DNA of 64,000 nt from Desmodus rotundus (Eukaryota; Chordata; Mammalia; Chiroptera; Phyllostomidae): positions 17,915,735 through 17,979,734 of the forward strand of contig NC_071396.1 in the NCBI RefSeq assembly GCF_022682495.2, given 5' to 3'. Of the stretch, positions 24,561 through 34,850 are shown one piece after another. Position 1 is the stretch's first letter, and each line of letters starts with the position of its first letter. A model generated the notes under the pieces. That model worked only from the letters and a program-made list of their open reading frames with translations. It was not told the origin of the DNA and made no database searches. The position numbers were made by a program, and so were the translations under genes.

Positions 24561-25439
24561 CCATCAACATTTGAGTCAACATTTGGTTCACACAGTACAC
24601 ACTTTCCACATACTTTGTCATATTTGCTCTTCATGAGATCCTGCGAGGGGGTCAGACTTGTAATTTCTGTGTCCGAGTCCCACAGGAGGCCCGAGGTCAG
24701 CCGGGCGTGGGCTCCCGAGGCCCCAGGGGCTGCTCACCGCTGGCCGGCAGGATGGAAAGCAGGGCTCGGGAGCCTTCAGTACGGGGCCTTTGTGCTCCAT
24801 GAACCCCGCCGTATCCACATGCACACCATTAACGGCTCTCTGAGCTTAGGAACAGATGTGAGTTGCAAGATGTGATGTTCCCTGAGGAGGCAAGGGCGTG
24901 GGGCTCCAATTTGCAAAGAGAAAATGTCAGCAGAGGGAGGAGAATGCAGGAAAGAGACCGTGGGTACCAGGGGAGCCAGTGGGAGAAACAGAAAATGAGG
25001 GGTTTCTCGTGGTTTCTGAGAACATCCAGAAGAGACCTGGGGACATCGTTTCACTGACTCGGGGTCTAAACACAGTATGGACACGTGTGTACATGGAAGG
25101 AACATGCCATGGCTGGGGCTCGGGGCGATGGGGACAATGAACTGTCACACACACGCACACAAACATGAGGCATCTATATAGAATCATGACTATTTAACTT
25201 AGAGAATATTAATTGAAGTATTAGAGGCTTTTTTTTAGTATCCCGTTATGTAAGTTGAAAATGTTACAGTGCATGAATTCAAAAGTCATCATTTCCAAAA
25301 CCAAATTCTGCGTGCGTATTCCATTTCCCTTCCTGCAGCAGCACGTGTTAGTCTAGTGAACGCATCCACCCTGGACCTCTTTTAATGTCTCATCCCGGAG
25401 TACCAGTGAACGAGGGCCGAAATCCTGCACCTGTTCATC
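24561..25439. other. Unassigned intergenic sequence
   Basis: No gene is supported. A GC-rich patch lies at about 24680-24770 but is too short for a CpG island. A short (CA)-rich run sits at 25145-25165. Frames of 60-109 codons overlap on both strands. Confidence 0.4.
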
Positions 25440-25600
25440 CCATTGAATTCAGTAAGATGATCCGAACAGGTACATGCAAGACACTGTCCTGGTGCCACAG
25501 AGAAAATCAAAAGAATGAGCAGCATACCACCCCTGCCTGTAGAACTCTTACAGCCTTGTGGGGAAATGAGACAAGTTTGAGAATAAGAGGCAGAGAGAGG
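25440..25600 (-). repeat. Antisense L2/MIR-type fragment (tentative)
   Basis: The stretch 'gcaagacactgtcctggtgc', 'cacagagaaaatcaaaagaa', 'agaactcttacagccttgtg', 'gggaaatgagacaag' has the word order of the reverse strand of an old L2/MIR-like repeat ('caggcactgtgctaggtgct...'). The match is weak. Confidence 0.35.
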
Positions 25601-27195
25601 AGAACAGACTATTCTGCCCGCAGAGTCCTGGCCCCTTACCCTAAGACTCTGGCTGTCCCGTAGGGACCAGCGTCCACCTGAGGGCACACAGCCATGACAA
25701 CAGAGAGGTTCCCCAGAGCCTGGACAACCAGGAACCTGCCTATCCTAGAGCAAAGTGAAGTGCATTAATTCCACAGCCACCCAATTTTTTCTATTACAAC
25801 GAACCATATGAGTTAGAGCTTAAGAATTTGCGAAACGTTGGTGTCAGATGACACAAAGTGACAAACTAAGAGGAGAAGCACAGGACCAGAAAACCTCACA
25901 TCTTTATTCTGTGGTTCCCCGTTTGGAGCGAGCACTGGGAATAGGAAGAGAAGGGGAATGTGCTGAAGCTGGACAGTGGCCTGAAAGTCCGGCATGGCGG
26001 GTTCTGGTGGCAAGCAGAAGGGCAAGCTTAATGCAGTGGCTAAGAGGAGCCGCGTGCTCTGCTGCCTTAGGTGTGTGTTTTGTTTGAATATCACACAGAT
26101 TTATAAAAGCCCCTTAGCCTCGTAGGAGCCCATTCGGTGCAGTTACTCTGATTCCAGGCAGCCTCCCCATGGGCCAAAATTACTTAGCACAAAATTAGTT
26201 TCTCTAGCAAGGCGCTTCATATCTGACAACACAGGTATTAGGTCTTTTTTGCTAACAGGGAAGATGGAGAGCGACCAGGATGGCTGTCCTTCAAACAGTG
26301 GCAGCGACAGTAGCAGCAGGAGAGGCCCCACCTGCTTACAGGCAGTGTTGGCTGTTTGCGGTCAGTGTGAATGCCCTCCCTGCGGATCGCCTTACCGGGG
26401 AAAGTCCCCTTAGACTTTTAAATTGCATTCTCTTGCCCAATATGTAAGTTCTCTCCTTCTCTCAGCAAAAACGATGTGTTTTCCCAGGTTGCAAAGCATT
26501 CTGTTATCTTAGGGAGGGGGAAACATCTTTGAAAGGAGCACAGCAAAAATGCCATCAGGCCTTAACGAGGAGAGAGTGCCGGTCCCCGGGCTTTGAGACG
26601 TGCACGCTCGGGCAGCCATGGCAGGAAGCAAGAGAACAGCAGATGCTGGTGGAGAAAAGGACTAAACTAGAAATAGGAACTCGTAAACGTTTCTTCTGCA
26701 GCTCTAACGTGGCCACAGACTCTTGGACACCTAATTTTCTCTCTCGCAGCCTCCTTAGCAAGTTCATCGGCAGTAAAAAGGGCGCTGCCCCCTTACTGTT
26801 CAGCATGAGTAGGCCACCCTGGCCTGGGAGCTTCCCCTATTTTCGGGGGGGCGGGGACATTGATTCTTGTACTCTACTGCAGAAAGTTATAATAAAACAA
26901 ATGAGGCTCTTTTCAACATTGATGATTTCTCTGACAGCTTCCGAACTCCAAATTCCAGAGGGCTTTTTCTTTCTTTTTAATTTGTTTTGAGATACCAGAT
27001 GTTTTGGCTTTGCCACAATTAAAATTCAAGCCATCTTCATCAATTTCCTTTGACATTTGAAAGTTCATATTCTCGGGTGCAATTCTTGAGCGTTCTTACA
27101 ATTTTCTCATTTCAAATGCAAGGAATACGAATTGAGTTTAACACTTGAAAATGGAAAAATGTTATCTGTGAGCCTTCTTTAAAGAATAAAACTCT
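25601..27195. other. Unassigned intergenic sequence
   Basis: No gene is supported. The plus-strand frame at 26529-26990 (153 codons) overlaps an opposite frame and shows no domain, signal peptide or splice context. I could not assign a repeat family. Confidence 0.4.
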
Positions 27196-27656
27196 AGTCC
27201 TGGTTGATGTGGCTCAGTTGGTTGGAATGTTGTCTTGTAACCGAAACGTTGTGGGTTCAATTCTCGGTCAGGCCGCACACCCAGGTTGAGGATTCAGTGT
27301 CCAGTGCAGGCATATGTGACGCCCCATCCAGGTGCATATGGGAGGCAACCAACTACCATATTTTTCAGACTATAGGATGTACTTTCCCCCCCCCAAATTT
27401 GGGAGGAAAATGGGGGTACGTCTTATAGTCCAAATGTAGCTTACCTGGCTCACTGGGGTGGGAGGAGGCGGCAGTGGACCGGGTTTGTTTTTTTTTTCCT
27501 ATTTTCCTCTAACACCTAGGTGCGTCCTATGGTCCGGTGCATCTTACAGTCCGAAAATAGGGTAATGCTTCTGCCTCACAGTGAAGTTTCTTTGTCTTCG
27601 TTCTTTCCGAAAAGCAGTGAAATAAATGTTCTTGGGTGAGGAAACCAAACAAAAAA
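27196..27656 (+). mobile_element. VES SINE, second subfamily, interrupted by a TA-flanked element
   Basis: The left arm (27196-27355) has a VES head 'agtcctggttgatgtggctc', an A box (TGGCTCAGTTGG) and a B box (GGTTCAATTCT, about 27254-27264). It ends in 'gggaggcaaccaacta'. The right arm (27563-27656) resumes with 'taatgcttctgcctcacagt' and ends 'aaataaatgttcttgggtga', the 3' part of this VES subfamily. Joining the arms across one TA gives a continuous SINE, so the 207 bp between them inserted later. A weak duplication ('agaataaaactcta' against 'aaggaacagaacta') may be the TSD. Confidence 0.85.
27356..27562. mobile_element. Non-autonomous TA-flanked DNA transposon (MITE, Tc1/mariner-like)
   Basis: A 207-bp element with inverted ends: left 'ccatatttttcagactatag', right 'tacagtccgaaaataggg', whose reverse complement is 'ccctattttcggactgta'. 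A TA dinucleotide lies on each side (27354-27355 and 27563-27564). The 15-base motif GGACTATARGACGCA or close variants occurs once forward (27368-27382) and three times reversed (27417-27431, 27521-27535, 27538-27552). It has no coding capacity. TA duplication points to the Tc1/mariner superfamily; the family is not named. Confidence 0.8.
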
Positions 27657-28319
27657 GGAACAGAACTATATATGTGGAACCACAGTCTTTGAAAATAATG
27701 TACTGTCTTGTCCCTGGAACATACATGATTTGAAGTTAGATGCCTGAAGAAACTCACATACACTAAAGGAAAACACTAAGGTCTAAATTCATGTTCTTCC
27801 AGTTGGATCGAGATGTTTTTCAGGGAGCCATTTGCACAACAGTCATGTCTTTTTAAACTGATAGAATGTTGGAGAACCAAAGGCACTAATGATTCCTATA
27901 TCCTTACCTCATTGTTCTCACCGCATGTTTGCGTTGTTAAGATATTATGCCATCCCCCAGACAAGATAACGCAAAGTCGGCCCTTATGCAGGCCTGTAAG
28001 TGATTAAACTAAACCAATAACTGGACTTCTGTACCGATCGGCTGGCCGTTTGGGGCTCTATTCATGGCACCTGCCACGACCCAATTGCCTCCTCTCCCCG
28101 AGCCTTCCAGCCGGCTCCCTGGGGAGTGGTTCAGTGCCTTTCCTCCCCACGTGAGAGCGGAAATCTCCCTCGTTCCACTGCCTTCACCCGCAGCAACAGA
28201 AATGGAGCACAGGCCTCACAAAAGGGAAGGGCTTAGTGTGCAGATCCAACTCTGGAGCTCAGGGAAGTGGCCCACCCTAACTAGTGTTAGTTACTTGGAA
28301 TATGTCTCTGAGCCACAGT
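27657..28319. other. Unassigned intergenic sequence
   Basis: No gene or named repeat is supported. Short frames only. Confidence 0.4.
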
Positions 28320-28440
28320 TCCTCTGAGACTAGAAACCACAACTTACTCACTTTGGTTTTGTACCTACTGCATCTAAGTACTCAACGCCTGTTTACAGAA
28401 TTGAGCGAACGAATGAATAAACAGATGAACAAAGTAATTA
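28320..28440 (+). repeat. L2 LINE 3' end fragment
   Basis: 'ttttgtacctactgcatcta', 'agtactcaacgcctgtttac' and 'gaacgaatgaataaacagat' fit the L2 3' terminus with its decayed (TGAA)n tail, in sense orientation. Confidence 0.5.
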
Positions 28441-28534
28441 CTCAATTACTTTCCCTTAACATCGGTGCATTGCCCTGAGCCTTTCAAGGGGAAGAGATAA
28501 GACAGACTAGGAAGGATGGGAACCTATTCTATAT

Positions 28535-28650
28535 CGGACACTAACTATATGCTCATTCACGTATGTTACACATCATAAGGCTCGGACATGACACTGACCA
28601 AGGTCACAGGACTAGTAGTATATGGTGAGATGGCATCTTTAATCCTGTCT
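28535..28650 (-). repeat. MIR SINE fragment (tentative)
   Basis: 'ggacactaactatatgctca' to 'ccaaggtcacaggactagta' resembles a reversed MIR ('...caaggtcacacagctagtaa'). It is short and diverged. Confidence 0.45.
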
Positions 28651-30614
28651 CACACGAAAGCCTCCTGCTCCGTACCCTGCTGACAACGCATGGAGATGAG
28701 GAGAAAACGGCCGCTGGACGTTACTCTCCTCCATTTAACCCAGGTTTGTCTCTCATCCTAAACTCGAGAGATTGTACTTAGGAGGACACTGGATTAAAAC
28801 ATTTTTACAGGGCTTAGGGAAGTCAGTAATCATGGAGGAGGAAGGACTAGATCTGCGGTATTTTAAGGGGAGAAAGGCTACGATGCTCTCTAAGTATTCA
28901 GTTCTTCAGAACCGTTTGGCACCGTTGCGGTTCACAGTGAAGCAGCATTGCCTCCATTCAGCAGGTGAGTCAGCAAGACCAGCGGTCAAGGTCTGTGCCA
29001 AGTTCAGGAGACAGCTTGCATTCATTCACCTTGGACCTGGGACTGGTCACTCTAGATATTGCTTAGCATGAAAGTTCCACCCTCTTTAGCACCAGAGCCT
29101 CACATCCAGATCCCTCTCTGTGACAAGTATCCTCCTCATGTCAGTTAATATTCTGCAAATAGGAGACTCTTAAGCCAGATCTTAAGGCAGGTCCAGTGCC
29201 CTTTGATTTATCTGTGCTTGGACTTCAGAGAATCCAAGAAGACCTGAAATTGTAGGCACAAATTAGGCATGGGATGGGGTAGAGAGTTGGTTGGTTTGGT
29301 TTGGTTGTTTTGGTTTTTGGCAAGAAGTTCTCCAACAATTGTTATTTTCTTAAATGGCTCAAAACTGAAAAGGCTACAGTTTCCTGGAAGGAAAAAATAT
29401 TCCTTGTGGTTTTAAATTTCTATGTTATCTTCTATTTCTCTTTATCTGATGGTAACATTTATATTCCTGTTTATAGATCATGATTGGATAAAGTATGTTT
29501 TGCTATAAACTCCTGACAGTGAGCACATAAACCAGTAAACCAACATGTGTCCAAGACAAGCAGTGGAGACACCGTCAGTGGCTGAGACAAAGCCTACCCG
29601 GGGACACTGGCGTGTCTCCCCGCCGAGCTCACACAGAGGACAAAGGGATGCTAACCACTTCTCAAAGGTCAAGTCTATGCAGGGAAGGCTACCCTGAAGA
29701 TGCCCAGGTGCCTATTGTTGAGGAAGCAGCTTCTATCTTGGTGCAAACACAAGGAGAGCAACAGCACAGAGTGTGTGGCACAGTCCTGCAGTCATGTGAC
29801 AGCTGGGGACAAGTACAGGTCATCTTCCTTCCACACGCACTTCCCTCAAGCACGTCCTTTCAGACATCAACTACTTGCACTCAGCAATGTCCCTGGGAAT
29901 CGTGAGTGCTTGTCATTACTCTGCTCACATGGACTAGTGTGTCACGTGATTCCATGTGCAAATTGGCATGATAAACTCTAACTGCACCCATGGAACCAAC
30001 GGGGCTCACTGCATCCAGAGCACAGCCTGCAGGATTCCCAGGACAGACACTAAGCCACAGTCCACGTGCGTCGGCGGGAGCATTAACTTGTATTGTGTCG
30101 AACAGCTGAATGTTAACGATGCCCTAGGCAGGTAACGACACTAGAGGACTGGATTAGCAGTTGTTTGCCCTGCCAGGCACCCGAAGCTAATGTTACATAT
30201 GGTGCATACACAAACTAGGGGGAAACAGGCTGGGCTTGCTAAAATTCCACGAGGCCTAGTTTGTGGATCATAACAACCTTGCCAAAACCCTGGTATTCTC
30301 AGCCGAGTGGTCCCACTGCACAACCTTCCCCGATTCTAATTCTGAAGTAAACAAGGATGAAAATTAGTGACCTGCGCTACTTTGTGCACAGAGCTGTCAG
30401 TGCTCACTCATAAATCACAGATGAGCTATAAAACCCATTGGTTATACGCGATGCTAATGAGGCAAGAACGAGATTTCACCCCATATGTGTCACTTAGTTT
30501 TACCTAAGCTTGGCTAAAAATAAAATACCCAACCCTGGGCAGCGCTGGGTGACCTTTCTGCTGTGAGCACCCAGGAACTGGTCAGGAAAGAACTAATATC
30601 TCACTCCAACAAGC
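28651..30614. other. Unassigned intergenic sequence
   Basis: No gene is supported. A (TTTGG/TTTTGG)-rich run lies at about 29290-29320. Frames of 60-99 codons (for example 28772-29071 plus) have no recognisable domain. Confidence 0.4.
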
Positions 30615-30715
30615 CAGGTCACAGTGGGGCAACACCTGTATTTTACACAATGCACAATCAGCCTCATTTAGAACCAGGGCTCAAACCCAGTTCACCTCAC
30701 TAGAACTTCCTGCCT
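30615..30715 (-). repeat. MIR SINE fragment (tentative)
   Basis: 'aaccagggctcaaacccagt' followed by 'tcacctcactagaacttcct' resembles the reversed MIR segment around 'gaacccaggcagtctggctc'. The match is short. Confidence 0.4.
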
Positions 30716-30870
30716 TCTCTGTTAAAGGCAGAACAGACACTTTTTCTAGACAATTTAGGCCCATTTTGTTTACCTCACAGAAGGTCACATGGCACTAAGT
30801 GCCTGGGGCTAGTTTGTGGAGTTACAGTAATATGTAAATATCATTATTTTTAATAATAAATAGTTTTTAA

Positions 30871-32455
30871 TAGCCTCAGCAATCTTGAGAAAAGAGTTGG
30901 AGGCATCACGCTACCAGATATCAAACTATACTACAAAGTTACAATAATCAAAACACTACAGTATTGGCATAAAAACAGACACATAGATCGATGAAAGAGA
31001 ATAGAAATAAACCCATGCCTATATAATCAATCAACCTATGACAGAGGAGGCAAGAATGTACTACGGGGTAACAGCAGTCTATTCAGTAAATGGTGCTGGG
31101 AAGACTGGACAGGTACACACAGAAATGAAACGAGGCCAGCTTCTCACACCATGCACAAGAATAAACTCAAAATGGATAAAAGACTTACATGTAAGACCCC
31201 AAACCATAAAACTCCTAGAAGAACACATAGTCAGTAAACTCTCTATTATTGCTCTTAGTAATATTTTTTCTAATATATTTCTTTCAGCAAGGGAAACAAA
31301 AGAAAAAATAGACAAACGGGGCTACATCAAACTAAAAAGGTTTTGTAAGCAGAAGGAGGCATCAACGAAAAGAAAAGACAACCTACTGAGCGAGAGATGT
31401 TCACCACCGATGTGCGCAGTAAGGGGTTAATATCCAAAATTCATAAAGGACTCACAACTTAACACCAAACCCCCCAAACAACCCAATTCAAAACTAGGCA
31501 GAGGACCTGAATAGACATGTCTTCAAAGAGGACATACGGATGTCACGTAGACATATGAAAAGATGCTAAACATCGCTAATCACCAGTGAAATGTGAATTA
31601 AAATGACAGTGAGCTATCACCTCACACCTGTAAGAAGGACTGTTGTCAGTAAATCGACAGAGACTAACCGCTGAGGAGGATGTGCAGAAAAGGGACACCT
31701 TGCGCACTGTGGGTGGGAATGCAGATTCGTGTAGACACTGTGGAAAACAGTACGGAGGTTCCTCAAAAAATTAAAAATGGAACTGCCTTAAGACCCAGCA
31801 ATACCACTTGTGGGCATCTACCTGGAGAAATCCAAAACACTAATTTAAAGAGATATGCACCCCTGTGTTCACTGAAGCATTATTTACAATAGCCAAGATA
31901 CACAAGCAACCCAACTGCCCATCAATAGACTAGTGCGTAGAGAAGAGGTTATATACACATACACACATACACCTACATCCAGAATGGAACATTACTTGGC
32001 CATTAAAAAGGAAACCTTGCCATTTGCAACAATAAGGGCGGACTTAGAGGGTATTATGCTGAGTGAAATAAGTCAAACAGGGAAAGACAAATACCATACG
32101 ATTTCACTTATATGTGGAATCTAGAGAACACACATGAACGAACAAAACAGAAAAGCCCGTAGATACAGAGATCAGTCTGATGGTTACCTGATGAGAGGGG
32201 ATTGTGGGGGTGAGTGAAAGAGGCACAGGGATTGAGAGGTACGAATTGGCAGTGATAAAGCAGTGATGGGATGTAACGTACACAATGGGGGACGTAGTTA
32301 ATAACAGTGTAATAACAACATGTGGTGTCAGCTGGGTGCTAGACTTGTCAGGGCGACTGTTTTCTGAAGTATGGGATTGTCTAACCACTATGCTACATGC
32401 CTGAGATGAATATAAAATTATTATAAATGTCAACTGTAATTGAATGAAAACAATA
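30871..32455 (+). mobile_element. L1 3' half (ORF2 C-terminal region and 3' UTR)
   Basis: A 1.6-kb L1 fragment in sense orientation. In order it shows 'actataccagatatcaaact'-type ORF2 sequence, 'aatggtgctgggaagactgg', 'aagaataaactcaaaatgga', 'gatatgcacccctgtgttca', 'aatggaacattacttggcca', 'gagtgaaataagtcaaacag', then a 3' UTR with 'gatggttacctgatgagagg' and an A-rich end. The subfamily resembles L1MA. The first part of ORF2 is missing (5' truncation). The longest surviving open piece is 31038-31430 (130 codons). Many stops and shifts make it non-coding. Confidence 0.85.
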
Positions 32456-32597
32456 GTTTTTATCATTAGAAAAAACAAGACAATAAAATCTTCATACCAT
32501 CATACATACAAATGTACACACACATATATACATGTGTACAAAAAAACCAAATATTTTATGTATATATAAACATATCTAAACATATGATATCTGAGCA
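32456..32597. repeat. AT-rich low-complexity spacer
   Basis: An AT-rich run with 'cacacatatatacatgtgta' and 'atgtatatataaacatatct' lies between the L1 end and the mariner relic. Confidence 0.5.
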
Positions 32598-33253
32598 GAG
32601 GTATTCAGCCATGTAATATGAAGAATTGTGACATTTACTGAAGAAGATACGAGGTACAAGAAACACTGTACACAGGAGAATGATGCTTCAGTCCCCTTCA
32701 AAGCAGGCACCTTGGGACCTCACACAGTTCTTCCAGTCACCATCAGCTGCCCCATCATATTTTTCTGAATTTCATCGATGATCTGAAGTCTCTTCCCTTT
32801 CAAAGGTGATTTCAGTTTTGAGAAAAGCCAGAAGTCACAGGGCACCAAATCTGGGCTGTAGGGGACTGAGTCACCTAGGTGATTTGATATTTCATTAAAA
32901 AACTCTTCATGAGACGTGACACATGAGCAGGTGTGTTGTCGTGGTGAAGGTGCCAATCACCAGTTGCCCGCAGCTGCAGCCTCTGAGTCATCCGAATAGT
33001 TTCCGCAGAGGAATGTTCAAGCTAAATGCAAAATTCAGTGCAGATTTGTTGCTCTACTCGCTCAGTCATTTTGAATGCGATGGGCACACAGGTCACACGC
33101 TCACTCAACGCCCCCACTGACTAGTACAGTGAAGTCATCATTGTTCACACACGTGCATCCCAGTCCACTCTCCTTGGCTGCCAGGTCACGTCAATGTCAT
33201 GCAAACGGTTTTCATTATATTAACAATGGCTGGACTTTTTCCAGACAGACCTT
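32598..33253 (-). mobile_element. Mariner-like DNA transposon, internally deleted (copy 1)
   Basis: The right end 'ggctggactttttccagacagacct' is the reverse complement of the terminal repeat seen in the copy at 55481 ('gaggtctgtccggaaagtat'). The left end keeps only 'gaggtattcagccatg', with part of the repeat lost. Total length is about 0.66 kb, against roughly 1.3 kb for a full mariner. The interior codes, on the minus strand, for the C-terminal half of a DD34D transposase. TA duplications are not clear. Confidence 0.8.
32690..33060 (-). pseudogene. Mariner transposase fragment (C-terminal, DD34D type)
   Basis: On the minus strand one frame gives 'GDWHLHHDNTPAHVSRL' (HDN carries the second catalytic Asp). 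A +1 shifted frame gives 'YSPDLVPCDFWLFSKLKS' (PCD carries the third Asp), followed by 'GKRLQIIDEIQKNM'. Mariner transposases cut and paste their element through a DD34D triad, and these two motifs are its last two members. The first Asp region and the DNA-binding domain are absent and the frame is broken, so the enzyme is inactive. The open part is 32720-32956. Confidence 0.8.
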
Positions 33254-34069
33254 GTATATAGACATACATATGTGTATTTTCCACAAAAGAAGATATACTA
33301 TCTCTACTATCTTAGGTGATTTTTTCCTTTAGTGTGTCATAAAAATCAGCTAGTTTAAGAAATACAATCATTAAATATGCTTGATAATATGTTGCGTGAA
33401 ATGATATGAAACCGATATCTTCCGCAGAAATTCTTCCTGACCTTTGGAAACATGAAGTCTGCAGCACAGCCAGAGGTGGTCGCTGTGGACCAAGCACCCG
33501 TTCCCACGGTGGCTCCTGCTCTCCCGCTTTTGATGGCAGGGCCCTACCCCCACCTTTGCTGCCCACGAGTGGTCAGCTTCAGCCTCTGACCGAGGTTTCT
33601 CAAAAACTGAGTGGCATAAGGACACATCCTTGCAAACCTGCTAGATGGCACCTGCGGGCCTTCCAAAGCAGCATCTTCAGACTGCAGGCTACAGCCGTTT
33701 CGCAGGTTTATTATTTTTTCCATTTTACATGAATATAGTAGAAGAGAAAGAAAGAGAGAAATACCAAGTAAATGCAGGTGTTGGATTATGAAACTCTGCT
33801 TTTAGTTATGTGTCTACATGTTTGCTTAGGTTACAAAATAAAATAAATTCAAATTTAAAACATTGAGAACAACGGACAGAGAGAGGAGGGTTTAGAGCAG
33901 CAGAATTCCAAAGTTCCCCTAGGGCCCCCTTGAAGAAGGGGAAAAGCAGGAGGAGGAGGAGAGGGATAAAGAGAAGGAGAAGAGGAGGAGCAGGAGGAAG
34001 GAAAGGAAGAGGAAGGAGGAAAAGGAGGAAAAAAGAGAGTTTAGTGCACACACCTGTAGAGTCGGGAGC
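33254..34069. other. Unassigned sequence with a purine-rich (GGA/GGAA)n tract
   Basis: No gene is supported. A long purine run at about 33940-34035 ('aggaggaggagagggataaa', 'gaggaggagcaggaggaagg') explains a Lys/Arg-rich frame on one strand and a Leu/Ser/Phe-rich one on the other. The rest is unassigned. Confidence 0.5.
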
Positions 34070-34850
34070 CCTTCTGACAGTGCAGGACTCAAAGTGGAGT
34101 AACAAACTCCGCCCCAGCCCGCCTCGAGTCTTGTTACTCTGTGGTTCTTTTTGCCCGCCACCACCGATTAAGAACCATGGCTCTCAACGCCAGAGTTTGG
34201 TAAAAAGGAAAGGAACTATTTACTCAAAGATTATACAGGGTTAGAGTAATGGTAGAATATCACCATTAAATCTCAGTCCCTTTAAAACACCCACAAACAC
34301 ACACACAGTCCTGCCTCCCCTTGCCAAACCAGGCCAGTCAGGGCACCACATCTCAGAAGAAATAGAAGCCTGTAGCTCAGCTAGGCTCCTGTTCTTAATC
34401 CAAAACCACATCCTCCTGGTGGGCGGGGCAATCCTCTGCATCCTTTCAAGCTGTGTGGCTGAGAGAGAGAGAGCTCTGCAGGGCTGCTGCATCCTGCTTC
34501 CCTGCTTCTTTCTAGGCTGCGTGGGTAAGAGAGCCCCTCTGTCCACTCTGACACAGCGTGGTAAAAGTGCCCGAGTGGTGGCCATGCCTGGGTTTAAATC
34601 CCTGTGTGGATCTTCCTCCATCACCCCATTTCCAACTTCTCCCACACTGGGTTACACCTGCCAGTAATCCAGTTTCTTCTGCTTTTCTCAGTTGCCATTG
34701 GTAGTCCGGTCAGGCATGGCCCTGTGACACAGAAGCCACCTCCAAGCCTCCAAGCCACACTCATAGGCACAGGAAGCCCCTCTGGCTACATCACATCACA
34801 GTTAGAGTCATGCCCCTCTCCCTGGCTCCACAGCCACAGCTTTTAACATT
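34070..34850 (-). repeat. Possible solo LTR of an endogenous retrovirus
   Basis: Read on the minus strand, the order suggests an LTR: a U3-like part, a possible TATA-like 'gggatttaaacccagg', then 'aaccctgtataatctttgag', 'taaatagttcctttcctttt', 'taccaaactctggcgttgag' and 'gtggtggcgggcaaaaagaa', resembling an R/U5 segment. No primer-binding site, internal gene or second LTR is visible. Boundaries and TSD are not established, so this is an inference from layout only. Confidence 0.35.
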
